Positions 1 to 8,236 of a stretch of 64,000 nucleotides of DNA are shown here, piece by piece (position 1 is the stretch's first letter; the number at the start of each line of letters is the position of its first letter). The notes beneath the pieces are model-generated. The model was not told where the DNA came from and ran no database searches. It saw only the letters and a list, made by a program, of their open reading frames with translations. The translations under genes and the position numbers were made by a program. The stretch comes from Comamonas testosteroni ATCC 11996 (GTDB taxonomy: Bacteria > Pseudomonadota > Gammaproteobacteria > Burkholderiales > Burkholderiaceae_C). The stretch spans positions 434,001-498,000 of the forward strand of contig NZ_AHIL01000002.1 of NCBI RefSeq assembly GCF_000241525.1, given 5' to 3'.

Positions 1-1
1 G

Positions 2-448
2 GGCTGCGGCATAGGCCTGTGGCGCGAGGCGGTGCAGAGGCATTTCCCGGGCGTTCAGTATCAGGGCGTCGAGTTCAGCCCCTATCTGTGCGAGCGCTAT
101 GGTTGGGAGCAGGGCTCGGTGGTGGATTGGCAGCCCAACGATGGCCAGCCTTTCGATCTGGTGATTTGCCAGGGCGTGCTGCCCTATCTGAGCCCGGCCG
201 ATCTGAAAAAGGCGCTGGCCAATCTGGGCCGGCTGTCGCGCGGCGCTCTCTACATAGAGGCGGTGGCACGCGAGGATTACGAGCGCGACATCATTGACGA
301 AGATCTGACCGACCCGCGCCTGTATCGTCACCGCGCCGAGCTGTACCGCCGCGGCCTGCAGCCTTACTTCAAGGAGCTGGGCGGCGGCGTATGGCTGAGC
401 CGTCGGGCGGATATGCCGCTGTTCGAACTGGAGTGCGTTGGGGGCTGA
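2..448 (+). CDS. Class I SAM-dependent methyltransferase, 3' part (start outside window)
   Basis: The open frame enters from the left edge and ends at a TGA at 446-448, giving 148 codons. The first residues read GCGIGLW, which fits the glycine-rich motif I that binds S-adenosylmethionine in class I methyltransferases. It is followed by VEFSPYLCERYG (acidic loop), FDLVICQGVLPYL (motif IV-like) and LSRGALYIEA. The motif order is right for a small-molecule or protein methyltransferase, but the acceptor cannot be predicted. Only a short N-terminal piece seems to be missing, because motif I sits at the window edge. No partner gene is visible. Confidence 0.8.
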   Translation, partial: GCGIGLWREAVQRHFPGVQYQGVEFSPYLCERYGWEQGSVVDWQPNDGQPFDLVICQGVLPYLSPADLKKALANLGRLSRGALYIEAVAREDYERDIIDEDLTDPRLYRHRAELYRRGLQPYFKELGGGVWLSRRADMPLFELECVGG

Positions 449-520
449 AACCTCTTGTTCTTGGTGATTTCGGGGCCTGCACCTATATTGCGGGGCTTGC
501 GAACTCACAAGGATATGCAG

Positions 521-1303
521 ATGCCTCATTGCTGGATCAAACGCTGCGGAGTCTGGACCGTTGCCATGGCTGGCGCAGCCCTGCTGCTGGCCTGCTCGGA
601 CTCCAAGACCGAGGGCGCCGCACCCCCGGCACAGGCCCCGGCCGCTGCGCCGGCCCCCGCGCCTGCACAGCCTGCCACCCAGGCCCAGCGTGTGATTGAC
701 CAGTTGTTCAGCACCGAAACCATAGGCATGAATCTGGCCTATGTGGAAAAGATTGCCGGCCCGGCCATGCGCTCGGAATTCCACCGCCACCAGTTCCGCA
801 CCGACGGCTGCGACATCACCCTGGTCAGCGACGAAGCCGACAAGGTGATCGAGTCTGTCGAGATCGATATCGCACCCAGCTGCAATCTCTCGCTCAAGAG
901 CGTGCTCAATGTGTCCGAGGGTCAGCCCGATATAAAGCTCGGCGATCTGACCTTTGGCGGCTTCGAGCCTTTGCTGGACAGCCGTTACTACGCCGACTGC
1001 CTGACGCTGTGCGGCAATGCCGCCGACCCCGTGGTCTATCTGGAGGCCAAGGGTTCACGTCTGACCAACTTCATCAATTACTCGGTGCAGGCCCCCATGG
1101 TGGACGGCAAGGTGCTGGATGCGACGGCCGCCTGGCGCGATGCCATGGTCAAGGCAGAGTCCGAGGACTATGTGCTGGACACGCGCTTCAACTGCGAGCC
1201 GGATCGCTTCAGGAACGTGATTTCCGCCGGACTCAGGAATGCCAGGCCCACGGTGTTCAGCTTCGGCCGTGGTCCGACCTTCGAGCAGGGGGGCTGTGAG
1301 TAA
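521..1303 (+). CDS. Putative cysteine-containing lipoprotein
   Basis: A 260-residue protein with a positively charged N-terminus, a hydrophobic stretch and the lipobox LLLAC, so it is predicted to be exported and lipid-anchored. An Ala/Pro-rich linker follows (about residues 30-50), then a globular part with cysteines in the contexts TDGCDI, APSCNL, YADCLTLC, FNCEPD and GGCE at the C-terminus. These may form disulfides in the periplasm. The ATG at 521 is preferred over in-frame upstream starts because AAGGA lies about seven bases before it. I do not recognise the family. It stands alone between the methyltransferase and the DTW protein. Confidence 0.7.
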   Translation: MPHCWIKRCGVWTVAMAGAALLLACSDSKTEGAAPPAQAPAAAPAPAPAQPATQAQRVIDQLFSTETIGMNLAYVEKIAGPAMRSEFHRHQFRTDGCDITLVSDEADKVIESVEIDIAPSCNLSLKSVLNVSEGQPDIKLGDLTFGGFEPLLDSRYYADCLTLCGNAADPVVYLEAKGSRLTNFINYSVQAPMVDGKVLDATAAWRDAMVKAESEDYVLDTRFNCEPDRFRNVISAGLRNARPTVFSFGRGPTFEQGGCE

Positions 1304-1375
1304 ACGGCGCTCCTGCAGCATCAGCACTGGATTTGGCAAAGGCGGGACAATCCGGGCATCTGTCTGAACCTGCTG

Positions 1376-2230
1376 GTGTCCGTCTTGCCCGCTTCCACGC
1401 CTTTGTCCCCTGCCGCTCTGACTCCGCAGAAAGCCCTTGCCTCCACGCTGCCCCCGCATGCCGTCTCGCGCTTGCGCCAGGCGCGGCTGGCGCGCAGTAC
1501 GCGTCCGTTTCTAGCGCGTGGCGGCCCCAAGGGTGAACGCTGCGAGGGCTGCCGTTTGCGCCCCTCGCACTGCATGTGCGCGCTGCGCCCCGAGCTGGCC
1601 ACGCGCGCAGCCTTCTGCCTGCTGATGCATGATGCCGAGCCGCTCAAACCCAGCAACACGGGCTGGCTGATTGCCGATGTGGTGAAGGACACCTATGCCT
1701 TTGGCTGGTCGCGCACCGAGGTGGATCCGCAGCTGCAGGCCTTGCTGGCCGATCCGCAATGGCAGCCCTATGTGGTGTTTCCCGGCGAATATGCCGAGCC
1801 TGCCGAGCCTGCCGAGCCTGCCGAGCGTGTGGTGGAGACGCTGGACGGCGGCGACAGCCGCGCGCTGCAGCCCGGCAGGCGCCCGCTGTTCATACTGCTG
1901 GACGCGACCTGGTCCGAGGCGCGCAAAATGTTTCGCAAAAGCCCGTATCTCGATGGCTTTCCCGTGCTCAGTCTGCACCCGGATCTGATCTCTCGCTATC
2001 AGTTGCGCAGATCCAAGCGCGACGACCATTTCTGCACCAGCGAGGTGGCGGCCCTGTGTCTGGAACTGGTGGGAGATGCCGGTGATATGCAGGCCGGCCG
2101 CGTGCTGGAGAGCTATCTGGGCGTGTTCACCGAGCACTATCTGCAGGCCAAGCACCAGCAGCCGGTCGATGAGGCCGACAGTATCCACCAGCGCCTGCGT
2201 GAGCTGATGGGCGCCAAACGCGGCGTATGA
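1376..2230 (+). CDS. tapT: DTW-domain protein, tRNA-uridine aminocarboxypropyltransferase (TapT-like)
   Basis: 284 residues. Family hallmarks are a probable zinc site (Cys 56, 59, 66, 68), HDAEPLKPSNTG around residues 85-96, and the signature DATW at 176-179 followed by SEARKM. Characterised DTW proteins (bacterial TapT, human DTWD1/2) transfer the aminocarboxypropyl group of SAM to uridine in tRNA (acp3U, position 47 in bacteria). The start is uncertain: the GTG at 1376 lacks a convincing Shine-Dalgarno, and no ATG occurs before the Cys cluster. An in-frame 9-bp tandem repeat inserts repeated Ala-Glu-Pro triplets before residue 150, between the substrate region and the DATW motif. Confidence 0.85.
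   Translation: MSVLPASTPLSPAALTPQKALASTLPPHAVSRLRQARLARSTRPFLARGGPKGERCEGCRLRPSHCMCALRPELATRAAFCLLMHDAEPLKPSNTGWLIADVVKDTYAFGWSRTEVDPQLQALLADPQWQPYVVFPGEYAEPAEPAEPAERVVETLDGGDSRALQPGRRPLFILLDATWSEARKMFRKSPYLDGFPVLSLHPDLISRYQLRRSKRDDHFCTSEVAALCLELVGDAGDMQAGRVLESYLGVFTEHYLQAKHQQPVDEADSIHQRLRELMGAKRGV
1793..1826 (+). repeat. 9-bp in-frame tandem repeat (GCCGAGCCT)
   Basis: Three exact copies of GCCGAGCCT are followed by a partial fourth (GCCGAGC, then GT). Each copy encodes Ala-Glu-Pro inside the DTW-domain protein. Because the unit is a multiple of three, slippage would change linker length without breaking the frame. Confidence 0.9.
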
Positions 2231-2337
2231 AGCGCCGTGCAGGCATAAGCATTCCACTCAAAGCAATAAGCGAACACGGACAATCGTGCCAGGGCCTCAT
2301 GAGTGCATGAGGTGTGTGCCGGATCGGGTGGGTGATG

Positions 2338-2374
2338 AGCGCCGATGACCAGAGGTCTCGGCGCTTTTGTTTTT
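2338..2374 (+). terminator. Terminator-like hairpin directly before the binding-protein RBS (candidate attenuator)
   Basis: AGCGCCGA (2338-2345) pairs with TCGGCGCT (2358-2365), extended inward by GACC/GGTC with one bulged base. The stem is followed by TTTTGTTTTT (2365-2374), the layout of an intrinsic terminator. Its U-tract touches the Shine-Dalgarno GGGAG (2376-2380) of the next gene. Upstream, CACG/CGTG (about 2274-2287) and CCTCAT/ATGAGG (2295-2312) form two further small hairpins. It may end transcription from the DTW gene or act as a leader attenuator; sequence alone does not decide. Confidence 0.6.
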
Positions 2375-2385
2375 CGGGAGTGGTG

Positions 2386-3348
2386 ATGGGCAAGTCGTTG
2401 AAATGGGTTGGGCTGGCAGCAGCGCTGGTATGTGCGGGTTCGGCCATGGCTGCGGGCAAGACTGAAGCGGCGAGCTCCACTATCGGTGCCAATATCGACA
2501 CGGCGGTGGATCTGTCCGCATCGCCCACGCTGCAGCGCTGGCAGGCAGGCGGCGCCGTGGTGCTGGGGGTACGGGAGGCTGCGGTTCCCATGTCCTACGC
2601 GATCGGGGCCAACGAGAAGTTCGTCGGCTATCACATGGACCTCTGCGAGCGCGTGGTGCATGCGATTGCGCCCAGGGCCCAGATCAAGTACATGGTGCTG
2701 ACGCCGCAGAACACCATGCCGCTGATCAACAACGGCACGGCCGATTTCAACTGCGCCAGCATGACCAACAACCTCACGCGCCAGAAGCAGGTGGCGTTTG
2801 GTTTGACCACCTATGTCAGCGAGGTGCGCATGGCCGTGCGTGCCGACTCGGGCATCACCTCCTTCAAGCAGCTGCAGGGGCGCAATGTGGGCGCCATCAC
2901 GGGCACGACGGCGGTGCAGATTCTGCGCAAGTACGCCAGCGACAACGAGCTGAACTTCAAGACTCTGATGAGCAAGGACCAGTTCGAGAGCTTTCTGATG
3001 CTGGAGTCGGGTCGCGTCGATGCCTTTGTGCTGGATGACAACATGCTGGCCGGCGTGATCGGCCAGAGCAAGAATCCCAAGGGCTACAAGATCGTGGGCG
3101 AGGTGATTGGTGCCGAGCCGGTTGCCATCCAGTTCAGCAAGAACGACCCGCAGATCAAGAAGGCCGTGGACGGCGCCATTTTGCAGATGATCCGCTCGGG
3201 CGAGCTGCACAAGCTCTACAACAAATGGTTCATGCAGCCCATTGCGCCCAAGAACGTGAACCTGAACCTGCCCATGGGCGAGGTGCTCAAGAAGCAGCTG
3301 GCCGCGCCCAACGACACGCCGCTGGAGCAGTTCGTATTGCCCCAATAG
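2386..3348 (+). CDS. Amino-acid ABC transporter substrate-binding protein (family 3, GltI-like)
   Basis: 320 residues with a cleavable signal peptide (MGKSLKWVGLAAALVCAG, probable cut after AMA). The mature part follows the family 3 periplasmic binding-protein pattern: VVLGVREAAVPMSY, FVGYHMDLCERVV, TMPLINNGTADFNC and a C-terminal LYNKWFMQPI. Relatives capture polar amino acids such as glutamate or aspartate for an inner-membrane ABC importer. No permease or ATPase gene is adjacent, so it must use components encoded elsewhere or act in sensing. The start at 2386 is supported by GGGAG five bases upstream. The leader carries an attenuator-like hairpin. Confidence 0.85.
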   Translation: MGKSLKWVGLAAALVCAGSAMAAGKTEAASSTIGANIDTAVDLSASPTLQRWQAGGAVVLGVREAAVPMSYAIGANEKFVGYHMDLCERVVHAIAPRAQIKYMVLTPQNTMPLINNGTADFNCASMTNNLTRQKQVAFGLTTYVSEVRMAVRADSGITSFKQLQGRNVGAITGTTAVQILRKYASDNELNFKTLMSKDQFESFLMLESGRVDAFVLDDNMLAGVIGQSKNPKGYKIVGEVIGAEPVAIQFSKNDPQIKKAVDGAILQMIRSGELHKLYNKWFMQPIAPKNVNLNLPMGEVLKKQLAAPNDTPLEQFVLPQ

Positions 3349-3407
3349 AGCGGCAGGTCCACATCAGCCGATAGACTGCAAGGCAAACCGCAAGGGGAGT
3401 GTTTGCC

Positions 3408-4169
3408 GTGCTGGAGTACCTGATCTATCCGCTGATTGCGCTGCTGTTCGTGGCGGTTTTCACGCGTGAGGTGATTGCGCCCGCCTCGCGCAATCTCTGC
3501 GACCGGCGCTGGCTGATCTACAGCAGCGCCCTGGGCGCGCTGACACTGGCCTGCACGCTTGCGCTGGGCTGGTTGCTGGAAGACCGGATTCGCCAGCATG
3601 CGCTGCTGGATGTGGGCGCGCGCTGGAGTCCGCTGCTGGTGGGGCTGCTGAGCTTTTTCATCACCAGCTTTGTCTTTTACTGGTGGCACCGCGCCACCCA
3701 TGCCTCCGATCTGCTGTGGCGCGTGTTTCACCAACTGCATCACAGTGCGCGTCGCATCGAGGTGCTGACCTCGTTCTACGCCCACCCGCTGGACTCCTGC
3801 GCTGCCATGCTGCTGAGCGTGATTTCCAGCTACTGGGTGCTGGGCGCCAGCCCGGCGGCGGCAGCCGTGGCCCTGGGACTGACGGCGGCCTTCGATCTGT
3901 TCACCCATGCCGATCTGCGCACGCCGCGCTGGCTCGGCTATGTGCTGCAGCGCCCGGAAATGCATACCGTGCACCATCAGCATGGCCACCATGCGCAGAA
4001 CTACGGCCTGCCGCTGTGGGACATGCTGTTCGGCACCTGGACCAACCCCGCCGAGCGCGCGCAGAAGCTGGGCTTTGATGACGACAAGTCCGAGCGCGTG
4101 GCCGAGATGCTGCTGTGGCGCGATGTGCACCAGAGTGCACCTGCTTGCGGGCGCCGCAAGTCATCCTGA
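3408..4169 (+). CDS. Sterol desaturase / fatty acid hydroxylase family membrane protein
   Basis: 253 residues with hydrophobic segments near residues 5-20, 38-56 and 76-92. It carries the three histidine clusters that bind the di-iron centre of this superfamily: HRATH (94-98), HQLHH (108-112) and HTVHHQHGHH near residue 190. Members hydroxylate or desaturate lipids at the cytoplasmic face of the inner membrane, using O2. The GTG at 3408 is chosen because AAGGGGAG lies eight bases before it; a GTG at 3399 is the alternative. The natural substrate is unknown. It stands alone, followed by a long intergenic region. Confidence 0.85.
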   Translation: MLEYLIYPLIALLFVAVFTREVIAPASRNLCDRRWLIYSSALGALTLACTLALGWLLEDRIRQHALLDVGARWSPLLVGLLSFFITSFVFYWWHRATHASDLLWRVFHQLHHSARRIEVLTSFYAHPLDSCAAMLLSVISSYWVLGASPAAAAVALGLTAAFDLFTHADLRTPRWLGYVLQRPEMHTVHHQHGHHAQNYGLPLWDMLFGTWTNPAERAQKLGFDDDKSERVAEMLLWRDVHQSAPACGRRKSS

Positions 4170-4604
4170 AGCTTCGAAATTGATAGCTGATGGAGCCGAT
4201 GGGTGGAGCGCAGCCTGCTGTTTTTGTTCTTAATTGTTAACACGGCCTGCCAAGACCCTGCCAGAGCCTGGAAAGCTCTGCCACTGGCTTGGGCAGGTGG
4301 CAAAAATCTGTTCAAATTGCCCCGGTCTGTTCACCTGTCAACAGACGCCAAGCCGTCTGGCTGCGGGCATTCATAACATTCTGTGGCCTCACCGCCGGTG
4401 AGATGCAACAGACAAATCGCCTGCCAGGTTCCGGCGCCCCCAAGCGCGTTTTCATGCGCTCTGTGACCCCCGGGTCGCTGCAAAGAGCTGTTACTGCCTC
4501 TTTGCTCAAACTCTGAATACTGCTTCAGCCATGTCTTGTGCATGGCTGTGATTGTTTGTCTGCAAGCCCGGCCTGTGCCTGGGCGAAAGGAAAGGTGTCC
4601 GGTT
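4170..4604. other. 435-base intergenic region with hairpins, no gene recognised
   Basis: No convincing coding frame is present. Near the left end is a degenerate copy of the dispersed GATAGCT-type repeat (about 4181-4225). A structured stretch follows: CAGAGC (4262-4267) pairs with GCTCTG (4275-4280), flanked by the partly complementary CTGCCAAG and CTTGGGCAG. CCATG (4530-4534) and CATGG (4541-4545) form a small inverted repeat shortly before the acyltransferase gene. The left part may terminate the hydroxylase transcript. Confidence 0.5.
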
Positions 4605-5708
4605 TTGGTGGAGTCGGCGTTCAAGCTGCGCTACAACCCAGCGCTCGATGGATTGAGAGGCATAGCCATTGTGCTGGTGCTGCTCTCGCATGCACATGCC
4701 CCGATGTTCGATGGCGCCTTCTTCGGCGTCGATCTGTTCTTCGTGCTCAGCGGCTTTTTGATCACCTCCTTGCTGCTGATGGAGTATCGGCAGCATGGCA
4801 AGCTCGATTACTGGCGCTTTTACCGTCGCCGCTTCTTCCGTCTCATGCCTGCGCTGGCGCTGTTTCTGGTCGCGTACTGTGTGTTTGCGCCTTTTATCTG
4901 GCCAGACCTCACGGATATCTATTCGGACGCCCTGGTCTCCATCCTCTACCTGGCCGATTACGGCATTGCCTTCTTCGACAGTCCGGACACGCTGCTGCAT
5001 ATGTGGTCGCTGTCGGTGGAGGAGCATTTCTATCTGATCTGGCCGCCGCTGCTGGTTCTGCTGCTGCGCAAGGCCACGCCTGGACGTGTCTGGGCGCCGC
5101 TTGCGGCGCTGTGGCTGCTGAGCACGTTGTGGCGCATCTTCTGGGTGGTGCAGGGTCAGCAGTTCTACGAAATCTTTTTCCGCTTCGATACGCGGGCCTC
5201 GGGTTTGCTGGCCGGTGCCTTGCTGGCGGCGCTGATGATGGAGCGTCCCCAATGGATAGAGCGTCTGCAGTCGCTGCGGGCCTACACCATGTGGTTTGTG
5301 CTGGCCGTGCCGCTGATCATGGAGCTGGAGTGGGACAACCAGCACGCCATGGTCTGGGGTATCACGGTGGTGGAATGCGCCGCCCTGGTCGTGCTGCTGG
5401 CTGTGCAAAAGCCCACGGGTCTGGTCTATGAAATGCTGACGGCGCCGCTGCTCATCAAGCTGGGCCAGCTGTCCTACGGCATCTACCTCTGGCATTACCC
5501 GGTGGTGCGCTATCTGCGCGCCGATTACTCCTGGCCTGTGACTGTAGTCGTCGGCCTGCTGGTCTCGACTGCGCTGTCGGCACTGTCGTTCTACACGGTG
5601 GAGCGCTGGGCCATGCGCCACCGCGACCTGGGGGCGGGCAAAAAGCCCGTGCGCCAACCCGAGCCGCGCCAGGAACCCGCGCTGCGCGAGGCTGCGCGCG
5701 GCTCGTGA
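4605..5708 (+). CDS. Acyltransferase family 3 (OafA/YrhL type) membrane protein
   Basis: About 367 residues with roughly ten hydrophobic segments. The N-terminal NPALDGLRGIAIVLVLLSH holds the family's conserved Arg and His, and FFGVDLFFVLSGFLI is the typical next segment. A later WSLSVEEHFYLIWPP is also diagnostic. These proteins O-acylate surface sugars such as O-antigen or peptidoglycan, or other carbohydrate acceptors, using cytoplasmic acyl donors. Start codons TTG 4605 and GTG 4608 follow GAAAGGAAAGG; an upstream TTG at 4536 would add 23 residues without a clear ribosome site. No glycan-synthesis genes are adjacent, so the acceptor is unknown. Confidence 0.85.
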   Translation: MVESAFKLRYNPALDGLRGIAIVLVLLSHAHAPMFDGAFFGVDLFFVLSGFLITSLLLMEYRQHGKLDYWRFYRRRFFRLMPALALFLVAYCVFAPFIWPDLTDIYSDALVSILYLADYGIAFFDSPDTLLHMWSLSVEEHFYLIWPPLLVLLLRKATPGRVWAPLAALWLLSTLWRIFWVVQGQQFYEIFFRFDTRASGLLAGALLAALMMERPQWIERLQSLRAYTMWFVLAVPLIMELEWDNQHAMVWGITVVECAALVVLLAVQKPTGLVYEMLTAPLLIKLGQLSYGIYLWHYPVVRYLRADYSWPVTVVVGLLVSTALSALSFYTVERWAMRHRDLGAGKKPVRQPEPRQEPALREAARGS

Positions 5709-5713
5709 TCGCC

Positions 5714-6385
5714 CTAGAAGCCTGAGCCGGGCTGGGCCAGGTACTCGGCCTCTTCGGCCGTGCTGGCGCGGCCCAGAATGTGGTTGCGGTGCGGAAAGCG
5801 GCAAAAGCGCTCTATCACCACCTGATGGCGATGGGCGTAGTCCAGCGTTCCGGCCAGATATTCGCGCAGCCCGGCGTCCGTGGCGCTTTCCTGCAAAGCC
5901 TCGAAGGCGGCCACGCTGCGTTGCTGCATGGCCGGGTCTTCGGCATGCTCCAGCGGCAGGTACAGGAAGACGCGGGCCACCTCGGGCAGTCGTTGGTCGG
6001 TGCCGGAGTCGATTGCCTGCAGCGCCAGTGCCAGGGCCTGCGCGTCACCGGCAAAGCTCTTGGGGGTGTTGCGGTGGATATTGCGCGTGAACTGGTCCAG
6101 CAGGATCACCAATGCCAGCTGCTGCCATGGACCCTGGGTTGCCCAGTGCTGCAGCGCACCGCCCAGAGCAGCCTCCACCGCAGTGCCAAAGCGCTGGCGC
6201 AGCTCCTCGTCGAAAGCCGCCGATTTGGTGAACCACTGCGCTTTGTGCTTGAGGGCATCGGCATTGCCGGGCCTGGCGCTGCCGAACCACTGGGTCAGAA
6301 CCTGGTCGGGCAGGCTGGTGTCCTGGGCGGCGGCGGTCAGTGCCTCATGGCTGAGGGAAGAAGGATATGCAGTCATGCAAATCAT
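5714..6385 (-). CDS. DUF924 family protein
   Basis: 223 residues matching the DUF924 pattern throughout: LTQWFGSARP near the start, LALVILLDQFTRNI in the middle, FLYLPLEHAED, then RFCRFPHRNHILGR and a C-terminal YLAQPGSGF. It is an all-helical, tetratricopeptide-like soluble protein family of unknown biochemical function, common in proteobacteria. The gene converges on the acyltransferase gene with only five bases between stop codons. Two ATGs (6385 and 6376) are possible and neither has a strong Shine-Dalgarno. Confidence 0.85.
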   Translation of the reverse strand: MICMTAYPSSLSHEALTAAAQDTSLPDQVLTQWFGSARPGNADALKHKAQWFTKSAAFDEELRQRFGTAVEAALGGALQHWATQGPWQQLALVILLDQFTRNIHRNTPKSFAGDAQALALALQAIDSGTDQRLPEVARVFLYLPLEHAEDPAMQQRSVAAFEALQESATDAGLREYLAGTLDYAHRHQVVIERFCRFPHRNHILGRASTAEEAEYLAQPGSGF

Positions 6386-6618
6386 TGTGCATGCACGGCC
6401 GCCATGTGCCGACGGTCAACCCCTGGTGGCGTCGGACGTTAGATAACAGTCTTTTACCTGCAGATTGCGTCAGATGGGGAACTGCCAACATCCATCGAGA
6501 CTCTGTGGAATAGCAGGCTCGGAGACAATGGATTGCTCAAAAATCATAGCTTGAAGCATTGGTTTATCAAGCGTTTGCACGGGTTTTGAATCAGGTTTTA
6601 CGGAGTTCGGTGGTCGTG

Positions 6619-7194
6619 ATGAATCGGCGCTCATGGTTGGCGGTGACAGTATTGGGATTGGGAATGGCTGCCACGGGCTGCTCGGGCAAGTCCGTGCCCA
6701 GCAGCGTGAGCGTGAGCCAGCAGCAGCTGCAGGAGATGCTGGCCAGGCGTTTCCCCAGGCAGTTTCCCGTGGCGGGTTTGCTGCAGCTGGATCTGAAGGC
6801 GCCGCAGCTGAGCATGGTGCCCGAGCGCAATATGCTCAACGCCGTGATCCCGGCCGAGCTCAGCGGCAAGGTGCTCAAGGAGCAGTACAGCGGCCTGCTC
6901 AATGTCGATTTCGCGCTGCGCTATGAACCCACCGACCGCACCTTGCGCGCCTACCAGATCAAGGTCAACCAGCTCAGCATGGACGGGCTGTCGCCCGCGC
7001 TCAGCGATATGCTGGGCACTTATGCCACGGCCTTGGCCGAGCAGGCCATGGGTCAGGTGGTGCTCTATCAGCTGCAGGACCAGGATCTGGCCCTGGTCGA
7101 CGCGCTGGCGATGGAGCCTGGCGCCATTACCGTCACTGCTCAGGGGCTGACCGTGGCCCTGGTGCAGAAAGCCGGCCCGGGCAGCAAGCGCTGA
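6619..7194 (+). CDS. DUF1439 lipoprotein (YceB-like)
   Basis: 191 residues. A basic start (MNRRSW), a hydrophobic stretch and the lipobox MAATGC predict a lipid-anchored protein. The mature part opens with VSVSQQQLQEMLARRFPRQFP and continues with alternating hydrophobic strands, as in the DUF1439 family (E. coli YceB), whose members have a lipid-binding-type fold and no fixed function. GTG codons at 6610 and 6616 are alternative starts. The preceding region carries a dispersed AGCT-type repeat, and a strong two-way terminator follows. Confidence 0.8.
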   Translation: MNRRSWLAVTVLGLGMAATGCSGKSVPSSVSVSQQQLQEMLARRFPRQFPVAGLLQLDLKAPQLSMVPERNMLNAVIPAELSGKVLKEQYSGLLNVDFALRYEPTDRTLRAYQIKVNQLSMDGLSPALSDMLGTYATALAEQAMGQVVLYQLQDQDLALVDALAMEPGAITVTAQGLTVALVQKAGPGSKR

Positions 7195-7207
7195 GCTGCC
7201 AGGCGAC

Positions 7208-7245
7208 AAAAAAGCCCGCAGGCGTATGCCTGGCGGGCTTTTTTT
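7208..7245. terminator. Bidirectional intrinsic terminator
   Basis: AAAAAAGCCCGC-AGGC, loop GTAT, GCCT-g-GCGGGCTTTTTTT: a long stem with one bulge and A/T tracts on both sides. It lies between convergent genes (the DUF1439 lipoprotein and the ModA-like binding protein) and can serve both. Confidence 0.85.
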
Positions 7246-7262
7246 GCGGGGCCGTGCTGCGC

Positions 7263-8072
7263 TCAGCGGGACTTGGCAATGGGCTCCAGGCCGGTGTCAC
7301 GAATCGTCTTGGCGGCGGCGGGCGAGGTGTAGTACTTGAGCAGTTGCTCCAGCCCCTGGGGGTTGGTGGAGGTACTGGCCGTGCCGGCCGAGAAGATGGT
7401 GTAGTGCTGCACCGAATCGGGCAGGGTGCCGACATAGCTGATGCCCTCGATGGGCAGCAGCTCGCTGACCTGCTGCAGGCCGATTTCGGCCTCGCCCCGC
7501 GCCACGATGGTGCCCACACGCTCGGTCACGATCTTCTTGCTCTTGGGCATGACCTGGTCGTGAATGCCGAGTTTCTTGAGCATCTGGGTTTCGTAGTAGG
7601 TACCGCTGGCGCTGGCCGAGTAGGCAATGCTCTTGGCATTGAGCAGCACCTGGCGCAGCTTGTCCTCGCTGCTGATGTCGGGGATGGGGGCACCCTTCTT
7701 GACGGCCACGCCCACGGCAGAGCGCACCAGGTCGATCTGGGTGCCGTTGCGCACCAGGCCCTTGGCGGCCAGATCGTCGAGCGCTCCGCGCGCCAGAATC
7801 ACCACATCGGCCTTCTCGCCCTTGCTCAGGCGATTGGGAATGGAGGTGGGCGAGGCCCCCATGGACGAGCCATAGGCCGACTCCACCGCCAGGCCGGTCT
7901 GGGCCGTGAACTGCGGTGCCAGTAGCTTGTGTGCTGCGGTGAAGCCGCCCGAGGTCATGAGACGCACAGGCTCCTTGGGCGTGCTGCTTGGCTGCTGGGC
8001 GCATCCTGCGGCCAGCGCCGCAGCGCTGATCAGCAGGGCTCGGCGGGCGGTGAAGAGGGTAAACGGCTTCAT
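7263..8072 (-). CDS. ModA-like extracellular solute-binding lipoprotein
   Basis: 269 residues. The N-terminus MKPFTLFTARRALL, a hydrophobic run and the lipobox LAAGC predict an exported lipoprotein. The rest follows the type 2 periplasmic binding fold of the ModA group: LMTSGGFTAAHKLLAPQF, KADVVILARGALDDL, SAVGVAVKKGAP, AYSASASGTYYE and VARGEAEIGLQQVSEL. True molybdate use is doubtful, since no modB or modC is adjacent and ModA proteins are usually soluble. The ATG at 8072 gives the proper signal peptide. It is divergent from a LysR gene that may control it. Confidence 0.75.
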   Translation of the reverse strand: MKPFTLFTARRALLISAAALAAGCAQQPSSTPKEPVRLMTSGGFTAAHKLLAPQFTAQTGLAVESAYGSSMGASPTSIPNRLSKGEKADVVILARGALDDLAAKGLVRNGTQIDLVRSAVGVAVKKGAPIPDISSEDKLRQVLLNAKSIAYSASASGTYYETQMLKKLGIHDQVMPKSKKIVTERVGTIVARGEAEIGLQQVSELLPIEGISYVGTLPDSVQHYTIFSAGTASTSTNPQGLEQLLKYYTSPAAAKTIRDTGLEPIAKSR

Positions 8073-8222
8073 CAATGTCTCTCTGTATTGGGCGGGCCTG
8101 GTCAGGCCTTGAACCCTTATTGAATCGACGCATACAGCTACGGTTGTCATGGCTTCTGCGGCTGACCGGATTGTGAAAAGCTGCGGTCTTTGCGTCCAAT
8201 ACCGTTTGCGTCTGGACTTGAT

Positions 8223-8233
8223 ACGAAAATCGT
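8223..8233. promoter_or_regulatory. Small palindrome in the LysR divergent region
   Basis: ACGA-AAA-TCGT lies four bases before the lysR-type start codon, inside the 164-base region between the divergent ModA-like and LysR genes. Its position suits autoregulation, but the arms are short. Confidence 0.3.
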
Positions 8234-8236
8234 CCT

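Noticed and set aside
4170-4604. A small coding gene in the region before the acyltransferase
   Set aside because: Possible short frames lack ribosome sites and plausible composition, and the region contains hairpins instead.
7263-8072. Calling the ModA-like lipoprotein a molybdate transporter component (modA)
   Set aside because: No modB or modC is adjacent and the protein is a predicted lipoprotein; the family also contains other binding specificities.
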